A stretch of DNA of 14,039 nt. It comes from a bacterium. GTDB lineage: Bacteria > Armatimonadota > Zipacnadia > Zipacnadales > Zipacnadaceae. The notes under the pieces were generated by a model. It did no database searches and was not told where the DNA came from. It was given only the letters and a program-made list of their open reading frames with translations. The stretch's first letter is position 1. Each line of letters starts with the position of its first letter. This document shows positions 1 to 6,613 of the stretch, piece by piece. The position numbers and the translations under genes were made by a program. The stretch lies in contig JAUWJN010000025.1 in NCBI GenBank assembly GCA_030607655.1, positions 1 through 14,039 of the forward strand, written 5' to 3'.

Positions 1-138
1 AATATGAGCTAACAACACCCGGCGGAAAGCATTGCCGAGGGTATGGCCCATACCTCGCTCCAAGGGCTCGAGGGATAGCTTCCCGTATTTTCTATCCAAC
101 TCCAGGACGACGATTTCCGGACGCACGTCCTCAGCCAT
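1..138 (-). CDS. rpoA: RNA polymerase alpha subunit, N-terminal fragment (runs off the left edge)
   Basis: This is the first 46 codons of the RNA polymerase alpha subunit, whose N-terminal domain dimerises to seed assembly of the beta and beta' subunits. Translation from the ATG at 138 gives [20 protein letters not shown] followed by the diagnostic alpha-NTD stretch [20 protein letters not shown] (residues about 23-42). The start is supported by AAAGGAG about 9 bases upstream. The gene follows rpsD after 65 bases, its usual place in the alpha operon. The rest of the gene, and rplQ if present, lie outside the window. Confidence 0.95.
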   Translation of the reverse strand, partial: MAEDVRPEIVVLELDRKYGKLSLEPLERGMGHTLGNAFRRVLLAHI

Positions 139-203
139 CGCGTCTAGCTCCTTTGCTTGACCAGCTTATTGCTCTACTAAACAGATAGCCGCCGGTCTCT
201 TGT

Positions 204-836
204 TTAACGGGAGTAAAACTCCATTACTACCTGGTCATTCACATCAACGTCAATCTCGCTGCGGACCGGCAGTCCTACAATGTTGACGCTACGGTTCTGG
301 TCATCCACCTCTAGCCAGCTTAGGCTACCACCAGCAGCTCCCGCCTCAATTGCCTGCTGAATGGGAAGGATCTCTTTACTGTTATTCCGAACTTTGACGA
401 CGTCCCCGGGTTTAACCAGATACGAAGCGATGTTAACCGGTCTGTCGTTGACCTCAAAGTGTCGGTGGTTGACCAGTTGGCGTGCCTGAGCCCGACTGCT
501 GGCAAAGCTGGCCCGGAACACCACATTGTCCAGGCGGCGTTCCAATAGTTGCAGCAGGTTCTCACCACTAACCCCGGCCTGCCGCTCAGCCTGGCGTACA
601 TAACGGTAGAACTGCTTCTCGAACACGCCATATATACTGCGCACCTTTTGCTTCTCTCGGAGCTGAGTGCCATAATCAGTGGGCCGCGGCCTCCTGCGGC
701 TCCTCCCGACCTGGCCGGGCGGATTACTACGTCTCTCAAAAGCACACTTAGGGCCGTAGCAGCGCTGCCCTTTGAGAAATAGTTTCTGCCCCGCCCGGCG
801 ACAGATTCTACACACCGACCCTCGATACCGCGCCAT
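204..836 (-). CDS. rpsD: 30S ribosomal protein S4, zinc-binding form
   Basis: S4 is a primary 16S rRNA binder that nucleates assembly of the 30S body. In many bacteria it also acts as translational repressor of the alpha operon. The 210-aa product is full length. Residues 9-31 hold C9-X2-C12-X13-C26-X4-C31, the zinc-ribbon type of S4 N-terminus, and GQRCYGPKCAFERR is typical of Chloroflexota-like S4. The S4 RNA-binding domain follows (LLQLLERRLDNVVFRASFAS, then ARQLVNHRHFEVNDRPVNI). The ATG at 836 has AGAGGTGAG 8 bases upstream. It lies 73 bases after rpsK and before rpoA, as expected. Confidence 0.97.
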   Translation of the reverse strand: MARYRGSVCRICRRAGQKLFLKGQRCYGPKCAFERRSNPPGQVGRSRRRPRPTDYGTQLREKQKVRSIYGVFEKQFYRYVRQAERQAGVSGENLLQLLERRLDNVVFRASFASSRAQARQLVNHRHFEVNDRPVNIASYLVKPGDVVKVRNNSKEILPIQQAIEAGAAGGSLSWLEVDDQNRSVNIVGLPVRSEIDVDVNDQVVMEFYSR

Positions 837-874
837 AATAATAACTCACCTCTGAATTAGTTGCTCGACATTTC

Positions 875-901
875 TGGGTGACCGGCTCACTGGCGGACCC
901 A
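875..901 (-). other. intercistronic hairpin in the rpsK-rpsD gap
   Basis: On the transcribed strand TGGGT-CCG and CGG-(TC)-ACCCA pair to form an 8-bp stem with a 2-base bulge and a 9-base loop. It begins 8 bases after the rpsK stop. No T-run follows, so it is not a classical Rho-independent terminator. It may be an RNA stability or processing element, or chance pairing in GC-rich DNA. Confidence 0.4.
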
Positions 902-909
902 ACATGGTC

Positions 910-1308
910 CTATATCCTCCGGCGTTTCTTAGGACGGCAGCCGTTGTGGGGGATAGGCGTTACATCCTTTATTTCTGCCACTTCCAGGCCGGCAGTCTGC
1001 AAGGCCCGGATGGCTGTCTCCCGTCCTGAGCCTGGTCCTTTCACAAACACATTCACTTTATTCATACCAAAAGTCTCAATCGCCCGCCGCGCGACGCTCT
1101 CCGCAGCTAGTTGCGCCGCAAACGCGGTGCCCTTTTTGGTCCCTTGGAATCCTATGGTTCCGCCGCTGGCCCAGCAGAGCGTATCACCCCCGGGGTCGGT
1201 AATGGTGATAATGGTATTGTTAAAGGTGGATTTGATGCACACCCGACCATAGGGGATCTGCCCTTTGCTTTTAGGCCTGGCTCGGGAAGTGGTTTTACTG
1301 GCTCGCAT
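910..1308 (-). CDS. rpsK: 30S ribosomal protein S11
   Basis: S11 lines the 30S platform near the E-site and the Shine-Dalgarno helix. The product is 132 aa, normal length. It shows the family core: a basic N-tail, then [52 protein letters not shown] and the C-terminal [18 protein letters not shown]. The ATG at 1308 has an excellent GGAGGT 7 bases upstream, and the stop is TAG. It lies between rpsM and rpsD as in the canonical alpha operon. Nothing in the protein is odd. Confidence 0.97.
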   Translation of the reverse strand: MRASKTTSRARPKSKGQIPYGRVCIKSTFNNTIITITDPGGDTLCWASGGTIGFQGTKKGTAFAAQLAAESVARRAIETFGMNKVNVFVKGPGSGRETAIRALQTAGLEVAEIKDVTPIPHNGCRPKKRRRI

Positions 1309-1355
1309 AGTTTATACCTCCGCTGTTAACTAACTTTTGGCGGCCGTGACCGCAC

Positions 1356-1377
1356 CGGCTAAGTACTTACTTAGCCG
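1356..1377 (-). other. 10-bp-arm hairpin overlapping the rpsM stop codon
   Basis: CGGCTAAGTA at 1356-1365 and TACTTAGCCG at 1368-1377 are perfect inverted repeats separated by 2 bases. The element covers the last two rpsM codons and its TAA stop, and extends into the 58-base gap before rpsK. No T-tract follows on the transcribed strand, so it does not look like a Rho-independent terminator. It could affect mRNA processing, termination of rpsM translation, or stability. Confidence 0.6.
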
Positions 1378-1750
1378 TTGGTGCTCGCCGCCGGCCCGCA
1401 ACCGTCTTCGGCTTACCTTTGCGGGTACGCGCGTTAGTACGGGTCCGTTGGCCTCGTACCGGTAGCCCGCGGCGATGACGCAGTCCGCGATAGGTGCCCA
1501 CCTCAATTAGACGCTGAATATTGCTCTGCACTTCCCGGCGCTTGTCCCCCTCAATGACATAGTCGCGGTCAATTATCTCCCGCAACTGGGCAAGCTCCTG
1601 CTCCGTAAGGTCACGGGTTCGGGTATCAGGGCTAATCTGGCTCTGGGCCAGAATCTGCTGCGCTGAGGAGCGCCCGATGCCGTGGATGTAGGTCAGAGCG
1701 ATCTCGACACGCTTGTCCGGGGGCACGTCCACCCCCACAATTCGGGGCAT
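1367..1750 (-). CDS. rpsM: 30S ribosomal protein S13
   Basis: S13 sits in the 30S head, contacts the P-site tRNA through its basic tail and forms bridges to the 50S subunit. The 127-aa protein from the ATG at 1750 starts with canonical [20 protein letters not shown]. It includes the helix-two-turn-helix region ([16 protein letters not shown]), [20 protein letters not shown] and a basic tail ending [12 protein letters not shown] three codons upstream (1759) keeps the frame open. I chose the ATG because AGGAAG lies 8 bases ahead and MPRI is the family start. It follows rpmJ by only 18 bases. Confidence 0.96.
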   Translation of the reverse strand: MPRIVGVDVPPDKRVEIALTYIHGIGRSSAQQILAQSQISPDTRTRDLTEQELAQLREIIDRDYVIEGDKRREVQSNIQRLIEVGTYRGLRHRRGLPVRGQRTRTNARTRKGKPKTVAGRRRAPTAK

Positions 1751-1768
1751 TACCAACACTTCCTTTGT

Positions 1769-1882
1769 TTACCCTTGGCGCTGTTTGTGGCGCGGATTGT
1801 CACAAATGACGTACACCGTACCTCGCCGGCGTATTATTTTACACCTATCACATCGTTTCTTTACCGAAGCCTTAACCTTCAT
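1769..1882 (-). CDS. rpmJ: 50S ribosomal protein L36, zinc-binding (C+) form
   Basis: This is a 37-codon gene. Its translation begins [20 protein letters not shown] and ends [10 protein letters not shown]36 is a small zinc-ribbon protein bound in domain VI of 23S rRNA. The zinc ligands C11, C14, C27 and H32 are all present, so it is the zinc-containing paralogue rather than the zinc-independent one. Length and placement between infA and rpsM are canonical. The ATG at 1882 follows the infA stop by 27 bases, with AGGAAGAGG in the leader. The stop is TAA at 1769-1771. Confidence 0.96.
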   Translation of the reverse strand: MKVKASVKKRCDRCKIIRRRGTVYVICDNPRHKQRQG

Positions 1883-1909
1883 TTTGACAGCCTCTTCCTA
1901 ATTCAAAAC

Positions 1910-2143
1910 CTACTTATACAACCACACGATCCGACCCCGGGTCAAATCATAAGGCGAAATCTCCACGGCCACTTTATCCCCAGCCATAATCCGGATGTAG
2001 CGTATCCGCATCTTCCCCGACAAATGAGCCAGTACTTGGTGACCGTTCTCTAGCTCGACTGTGAATTTCGCATTGGGCAGCTTCTCAGTGACCGTGCCCA
2101 CTACTCGGATTTTCTTGCCCTTGGGACTCTCGTCCTTGGCCAT
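1910..2143 (-). CDS. infA: translation initiation factor IF-1
   Basis: IF-1 blocks the 30S A-site during initiation and assists IF-2 and IF-3. The 77-aa product is a single OB-fold (S1-like) domain with the family signature: [20 protein letters not shown], then [39 protein letters not shown]. The N-terminus is about 5 residues longer than the usual 72-aa form ([11 protein letters not shown] before IRVVGTV). It starts 10 bases after the map stop and has no strong Shine-Dalgarno of its own (GGAGC is about 16 bases upstream). Translation may therefore be coupled to map. The stop is TAG. Confidence 0.95.
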   Translation of the reverse strand: MAKDESPKGKKIRVVGTVTEKLPNAKFTVELENGHQVLAHLSGKMRIRYIRIMAGDKVAVEISPYDLTRGRIVWLYK

Positions 2144-2153
2144 AGTATACCGT

Positions 2154-2948
2154 TTACGTAGCTCCTCGGTTAGTGAGTATCAGCGGCTGGTTGTCGGTAA
2201 TAACGATGGTATGTTCAAAGTGGGCTGACGGCCGCCCATCGGCAGTCCGCACTGTCCACCCATCGCCGCTCACGGTAACCCGGGCCGTGCCGGCATTAAC
2301 CATGGGCTCAATAGCCAGGGTCATGCCCGGCTGCAAGACCAACTCATAATCGGCAAACTCCCCTTCAGCCACAAAGTTAGGTATCTGAGGTGACTCATGC
2401 AACTGCTGGCCGATGCCATGGCCGACCAGGTCACGAACCACACTAAATCCGGCGCTTTCCGCATGTTGCTGTATTACCCGACAGACCTCACGCAGCTTCG
2501 CTCCGGCCCGGGCCTGGCCAATCCCCGCCAGCAGTGCGTCCTCGGTTACCCGCATCAACCGCTGCCGCTCATCATCAACTTCCCCGACAGCTACCGTGAT
2601 AGCGCTATCACCGTGATATCCCTGATAACACGCTCCCAAGTCCACCCCAACTATTTGGCCTTCTGCCAACTGCGTCTCATCCGGAATCCCGTGGACCACC
2701 ACATCCTCTATCTCCATACAGATAGTGGCCGGATAACCCCGGTAGCCCTTGAAAGAGGGCCCGGCCCCCCGCGCGCGGATATTCTCTTCGGCTAAATTGT
2801 CAAGTTCCTGGGTAGTAATGCCTGGCTGGATATGCTGGTGCAGCAATTGTAAGGTCTCGGCCACAATATGTCCAGCTTCTTGCAGTGTATGTATCTCGGC
2901 CGGCGAGCGCCGGGCCACCCGTGCTGCCCTCTTAGCCCCACCGCTCAT
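2154..2948 (-). CDS. map: type I methionine aminopeptidase
   Basis: This cytosolic dinuclear-metal peptidase removes initiator methionine from nascent proteins, acting at the ribosome exit. The 264-aa protein has the pita-bread fold landmarks. By alignment to the family, H86 (VVVHGIPD), metal ligands D103 (GVDLGA), D114 (YHGDSA), H177 (VGHGIG), E214 (AIEPM) and E245 (HFEHTIVIT) are all present, so it should be active. It has a short basic N-terminal addition ([14 protein letters not shown]) before the conserved [12 protein letters not shown]. The ATG overlaps the adk stop as ATGA, indicating translational coupling. The stop is TAA. Confidence 0.96.
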   Translation of the reverse strand: MSGGAKRAARVARRSPAEIHTLQEAGHIVAETLQLLHQHIQPGITTQELDNLAEENIRARGAGPSFKGYRGYPATICMEIEDVVVHGIPDETQLAEGQIVGVDLGACYQGYHGDSAITVAVGEVDDERQRLMRVTEDALLAGIGQARAGAKLREVCRVIQQHAESAGFSVVRDLVGHGIGQQLHESPQIPNFVAEGEFADYELVLQPGMTLAIEPMVNAGTARVTVSGDGWTVRTADGRPSAHFEHTIVITDNQPLILTNRGAT

Positions 2949-3616
2949 TCGTCGCTCATCTCTCCACCTGTTGCCGCCACCAGGAGGCAGCGGGCAACGT
3001 CTGCTTGCTCGCCTTCGACATCCACCGTAACTAACTGGCCCCGCTGCCCGTAGTATTCAATAACCGGTTCGGTCTGGCGCTTATAGACCTGCAGGCGCTC
3101 TTTAACCGCTGCTGGTTGATCATCAGTTCGTATGTATATCTCTCCGCCGCAGACCGGACAGGAGTCGCCGACATCAATATCATCTCGCTCTACATTGAAT
3201 ATAGTCGGACAACCTCGGCACATTCTCCGACCGGATAGTCGTCCGATGACCTCCTCGTCACTAATCACCATGTTTATCACTAACGGTGCGGGTATTTTTA
3301 CCTCCGCCATGAACTTGGTCAGAGCCTGCGCCTGAGCCACCGTGCGCGGGAAGCCATCTAGTAGCCATCCGCGCGCGCAGTCAGGTTTCGCCAGCCGTTC
3401 TTTGGCCAACTCGATCACCAACTCGTCAGGGACCAATTGACCGGCGTCCATATACTGCTGGGCTTTCTTGCCTAACTCGGTTACTTCAGCAACGGCCTGG
3501 CGCAAAATATCTCCGGTCGAGATATGGGCAAGTCCCATTTTTTTCTCAAGGTACTCAGCGTGGGTCCCCTTGCCCGCCCCCGGCGGACCCAAGAGTATCA
3601 AGTTCGGTGCTGTCAT
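2945..3616 (-). CDS. adk: adenylate kinase with zinc-type LID
   Basis: Adenylate kinase catalyses ATP + AMP = 2 ADP and so sets the cellular energy charge. The 223-aa protein has the P-loop GPPGAGKGT at residues 10-18, the AMP-binding segment ISTGDILR, DGFPRT at 87-92, and a long LID domain. The LID carries four cysteines (C133, C136, C153, C156) as CX2C...CX2C, the zinc-binding type seen in many Gram-positives and Chloroflexota. The ATG at 3616 has AAGGGA upstream. Its TGA stop is inside the ATGA overlap with map. The secY-adk-map order is canonical. Confidence 0.97.
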   Translation of the reverse strand: MTAPNLILLGPPGAGKGTHAEYLEKKMGLAHISTGDILRQAVAEVTELGKKAQQYMDAGQLVPDELVIELAKERLAKPDCARGWLLDGFPRTVAQAQALTKFMAEVKIPAPLVINMVISDEEVIGRLSGRRMCRGCPTIFNVERDDIDVGDSCPVCGGEIYIRTDDQPAAVKERLQVYKRQTEPVIEYYGQRGQLVTVDVEGEQADVARCLLVAATGGEMSDE

Positions 3617-3661
3617 TACTCAGTTTCCCTTATGGTAGCACATAGCCGTTGTCGTCTGTGA

Positions 3662-3689
3662 GGGCGCAAGTGCAGAGCACCTTCCGCCC
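3662..3689 (-). other. intercistronic hairpin in the secY-adk gap
   Basis: GGGCG-x-AAG-TGC (3662-3673) pairs with GCA-CCTT-x-CGCCC (3677-3689): 11 base pairs with one mismatch, one bulge and a 3-base loop. It lies about 17 bases after the secY stop in the 90-base secY-adk gap. No T-tract follows, so it is not a classical terminator. Processing or stability is a guess. Confidence 0.5.
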
Positions 3690-3706
3690 ACCTCTTGCCC
3701 CTACAT

Positions 3707-5047
3707 CTACGCGGACAAGAAGCCGCGATAGTGGCGCATCAGCAACTGGGCCTCAATTTGCTGCATGGTATCCAGGGCCACTCCTACTACAATTAGTAGC
3801 GACGTACCGCCCACCAGGGTGAATGTCTGTACGCCGGTAATGTCACCCACGCGGTACTGCATCACGGCTACGAACCCCAGAAACAGCGCCCCCGCTAAAG
3901 TGATGCGGTAAAGAATTCGGTCCAGATAATCGCGGGTCTTCTCGCCGGGACGAATACCGGGGATAGCCCCGCCGCTTTTCTGCAAATTCTCGGCAATCTC
4001 CTCGGGATTGAAGGTAACCGCAGTATAAAAGTAGGTAAATAGTATGACTAGGAAAAAGTATAGCACAAGGGCAAAAGCACTACTCTGCGGGCTGGTAAAG
4101 TGAATTAGGGCGGCAATGGCATTACGAATACTGTCTTCCGCTATCCCCAGGCGCGCAATTGTTCCTACCACTGCGTTACTTTGCAGATAGACGGCAATAG
4201 TCTGGGGGAACATGGCTACCGCAATGGCAAAGATAATCGGGATGACGCCCGCCTGATTAACCCGCAGGGGCAAGAAGCTGCTCTGCCCCCCATAGACGCG
4301 AGTGCCCCGGACCCGCTTGGCATACTGAACCGGTATTTTCCGCTCGGCTTGCTGGACTTTGACTATTCCATAGATAGTAAGCCCGAATATGGCTAATAGG
4401 AACAATATGTTCCCCAGCCCGATCTCGCCACCTATCCACAGGGTAATAGTCTGAGCCAGGTCAGTAGGCATCCGGGTCATAATGCCGACAAAGATTATTA
4501 ATGATATGCCCTGGCCGATGCCCTTTTCCGTGATAAGGTCGCCAATATACATCAGGAACATAGTGCCCGCCACCATCATTACTACATCAAATAGTATCAC
4601 CACCGGGCCGCCGATAAACGCCTGGGCTTGGCCAAAGAACCCAATCATACCAAAGCCCTGCAACGCGGCTAACCCGACCGTCAGATACTTAGTCCACTGC
4701 CTGATCTTCCGCTGGCCCCATTCACCCTCTCGCTGTAAGGCCTCTAAAGACGGGATGGCCATAACTAACAACTGGAAGATAATAGAGGCGTTAATATAGG
4801 GCATTATGCCCATCGCCAGAATGGAGAATCGGCGCAGAGAACCGCCCGCAAAAGCGTCCAAAAGGCCGCCTAGCCCCCCGCCAAAGCCGCCGCGGAATAA
4901 TCGTTCCATTTGCTCTTTATCAATGCCCGGCAATGGCACGTGGGCGCAAGCCACATATATGACAAACATAACCATCACAAATATGATGCGCTTGCGCACG
5001 TCGGGTAGTTTAAGCGCCTGGCCTAGCCGGGCAAGCCGCTCCTTCAC
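3707..5047 (-). CDS. secY: preprotein translocase subunit SecY
   Basis: SecY is the channel of the SecYEG translocon in the cytoplasmic membrane. The 446-aa protein has the expected ten hydrophobic segments, starting with IIFVMVMFVIYVACAHVPLP. It carries the plug/TM2 family signature (GGLLDAFAGGSLRRFSILAM, then GIMPYINASIIFQLL), KRVRGTRVYGGQSSFLPLRV, NQAGVIPIIFA and the C-terminal HYRGFLSA. It begins with GTG (5047) overlapping the rplO stop as GTGA, a 4-nt overlap implying coupling. This overlap also shows that the true rplO end is at 5044. The stop is TAG. Confidence 0.97.
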   Translation of the reverse strand: MKERLARLGQALKLPDVRKRIIFVMVMFVIYVACAHVPLPGIDKEQMERLFRGGFGGGLGGLLDAFAGGSLRRFSILAMGIMPYINASIIFQLLVMAIPSLEALQREGEWGQRKIRQWTKYLTVGLAALQGFGMIGFFGQAQAFIGGPVVILFDVVMMVAGTMFLMYIGDLITEKGIGQGISLIIFVGIMTRMPTDLAQTITLWIGGEIGLGNILFLLAIFGLTIYGIVKVQQAERKIPVQYAKRVRGTRVYGGQSSFLPLRVNQAGVIPIIFAIAVAMFPQTIAVYLQSNAVVGTIARLGIAEDSIRNAIAALIHFTSPQSSAFALVLYFFLVILFTYFYTAVTFNPEEIAENLQKSGGAIPGIRPGEKTRDYLDRILYRITLAGALFLGFVAVMQYRVGDITGVQTFTLVGGTSLLIVVGVALDTMQQIEAQLLMRHYRGFLSA

Positions 5048-5505
5048 CGCTTCATCACCTCGGCACTGCCCCCCGCCTGCTCAATCTTGTCGCGAGCCGA
5101 CTGGCTGAAGGCATGGACTTTTACCGCTAGCACCTTTTTCAGTTCTCAGTCGCCGAGTATCTTCACCCCGTCGCGCAGCTTGCTTATCAGGCCGCTCTCC
5201 ACTAGTAACTGGGGGGTAACCGTAGTCCCCTTGCGAAAGCGATTAAGCTGCTCCACGTTAACTATGCTATATTCTTTGCGGAATATGCCGATGTTGTGGG
5301 CGCGATTAGTCTGGCCCCGCAACTTCGGTAGGCGCCGATAGAGGGGATTTTGACCGCCTTCAAAGGCCGGTGGGATGCTCGTGCGCTGCTTCTGGCCTTT
5401 TTGGCCTCGGCCCGAGGTCTTGCCCTGACCGGCGGCATGGCCCCGCCCTTTACGTTTGCGCGTTTTCATTCGGGCCTCATTCGGCTTCACATCAGTTAGC
5501 TTCAT
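5044..5505 (-). CDS. rplO: 50S ribosomal protein L15, interrupted by an in-frame UGA
   Basis: L15 binds 23S rRNA late in 50S assembly. From ATG 5505 (GAGGAG 8 bases upstream) the frame gives 119 residues typical of L15: a basic N-tail ([20 protein letters not shown]), [17 protein letters not shown], ending [14 protein letters not shown] follows at 5146-5148. Beyond it, in the same frame, 33 more codons continue the family C-terminus ([20 protein letters not shown], then GGSAEVMKR) to a TGA at 5044-5046 that overlaps the secY GTG start. Full length would be 153 codons, normal for L15. Family members usually have Gly at the interrupted position (GDGEL), so GGA to TGA is a one-base change. Nonsense mutation, sequence error or recoding are all possible. 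The upstream partners rpsE and rpmD are missing. Confidence 0.9.
5146..5148 (-). other. in-frame UGA inside rplO
   Basis: This is codon 120 of the rplO frame. The local minus-strand reading is ATA CTC GGC GAC TGA GAA CTG AAA AAG. The reading frame on both sides encodes L15, and the codon falls where family members usually have glycine. The next in-frame stop is the one overlapping secY. Confidence 0.92.
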
Positions 5506-5590
5506 AATCTTTACTCCTCAACCACATCACAGCCCCTATGGCGAGCACTTAGCGTATCAATAGCAATTGCGATAATATTCATTTAGTCGC

Positions 5591-5959
5591 TTACAACTCC
5601 AGGCCGGCTTCGCGGGCGGCCTCGGCTAAGGCTTGTACCTTGCCGTGGTAGGGCCAGCCGGCGCGGTCAAAGACCACCTGCCGGATATCTTTGTCCAGAG
5701 CCCGCTGGGCCACTACTTTCCCTACGGCGGCCGCCGCCTCCTTATTGGACGTGCTTGCCAGTCCGTTGCGCACCTCATCTTCCACGGTAGAGGCAGCCAC
5801 GAGGGTATGGCCCTGATAATCATCAATGATCTGTGCGTAAACATGGCGAAGAGTCTTAGTGACACACAAACGCGGACGCTCGAGAGTGCCTACTATTTTG
5901 CGCCGAACCCGTAGTTGGCGTTGGTGGCGTGCTTTTTGTCGGTTCCTCTCGTAACTCAC
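5591..5959 (-). CDS. rplR: 50S ribosomal protein L18
   Basis: L18 binds 5S rRNA and, with L5, delivers the 5S particle to the 50S central protuberance. The 122-aa protein has a basic N-terminus (RNRQKARHQRQLRVRRKIVG), the conserved RPRLCVTKTLRHVYAQIIDD block and a C-terminal VVFDRAGWPYHGKVQALAEA followed by AREAGLEL. These match the family end to end, so the gene is intact. It starts with GTG at 5959, with AAGGGAT upstream, and stops with TAA. Normally rpsE and rpmD follow. Here only 85 bases separate it from rplO. Confidence 0.96.
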   Translation of the reverse strand: MSYERNRQKARHQRQLRVRRKIVGTLERPRLCVTKTLRHVYAQIIDDYQGHTLVAASTVEDEVRNGLASTSNKEAAAAVGKVVAQRALDKDIRQVVFDRAGWPYHGKVQALAEAAREAGLEL

Positions 5960-5975
5960 GGCTGATATCCCTTCA

Positions 5976-5987
5976 GTGGCCGGCCAC
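5976..5987 (-). other. 12-bp perfect palindrome in the rplF-rplR gap
   Basis: GTGGCCGGCCAC is its own reverse complement. It lies 18 bases after the rplF stop, in the 46-base gap upstream of the rplR Shine-Dalgarno. It has no T-tract. It could pair intramolecularly only with a few central bases unpaired, or bind a dimeric protein, or be chance. Confidence 0.35.
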
Positions 5988-6005
5988 CATCACCCGCCGT
6001 CTGGT

Positions 6006-6572
6006 TTACTCAATCCCAATCTTGGCTTGCTTGCCCGGCTTACGTCGCAGTTGTTCATCAATGTACTTAATACCTGACCACCTGGTGCCCTTGGCCCAGT
6101 AAGGTCCCACGGGGCGGACGGCGCGAATATCAGCGGCCAGTTGGCCTACTGCTTGCTTGTCTAGGCCGCGGACTATGATATTGCTGTTGCCCTCCACCAC
6201 TATCTCCAGACCCTCAGGTGTCTGGATGACCACATCATGGGAGTACCCGACCCGCAAACGCAGGTTTCTGCCGTCCGTCTCCGCTCGGTAGCCGACGCCT
6301 TGCAGCTCCAAGCGCTTCTCAAAGCCCTCGGTAACGCCCTGAATCATATTGGCCAGCAAGGAGCGCGTTAGCCCATGCAAAGCCTTATGCTGCCTCTGCT
6401 CACTGGGTCGCTCTACCACTACTTGCCCGTCGTTCACGGATATAAGCATCGCAGGATGAAACTGCTTCTGCAGCTCCCCGTTGGGGCCCTCGACAGTTAC
6501 GGTATTGTCCTCGGTTACCGTAACCTGGACCTTCTCGGGTATTGGTATTGGCTTAGTACCTACTCGTGACAT
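6006..6572 (-). CDS. rplF: 50S ribosomal protein L6
   Basis: L6 sits near the sarcin-ricin loop and the factor-binding site. The 188-aa protein has the two related domains: MSRVGTKPIPIPEKVQVTV and VEGPNGELQK in the first, then LELQGVGYRAETDGRNLRLR and VGYSHDVVIQTPEGLEI in the second. The C-terminus reads RPVGPYWAKGTRWSGIKYID, then EQLRRKPGK. Compared with the usual PYKGKGIKY, this carries about five extra residues near 159-167. The ATG at 6572 has GAGGAG about 11 bases upstream. The stop is TAA. It follows rpsH by 41 bases, in canonical order. Confidence 0.96.
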   Translation of the reverse strand: MSRVGTKPIPIPEKVQVTVTEDNTVTVEGPNGELQKQFHPAMLISVNDGQVVVERPSEQRQHKALHGLTRSLLANMIQGVTEGFEKRLELQGVGYRAETDGRNLRLRVGYSHDVVIQTPEGLEIVVEGNSNIIVRGLDKQAVGQLAADIRAVRPVGPYWAKGTRWSGIKYIDEQLRRKPGKQAKIGIE

Positions 6573-6613
6573 ATCCTGTCTCTCTCCTCAGAGTCGCCCC
6601 GGCGTGCCTGCGT

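Noticed and set aside
5506..5590. Remnant of rpmD: a 22-codon frame ending DVVEE-stop, like the end of L30
   Set aside because: The VEE codons (GTTGAGGAG) are explained by the rplO Shine-Dalgarno, and the rest has no convincing L30 match. It is too short to support a pseudogene call.
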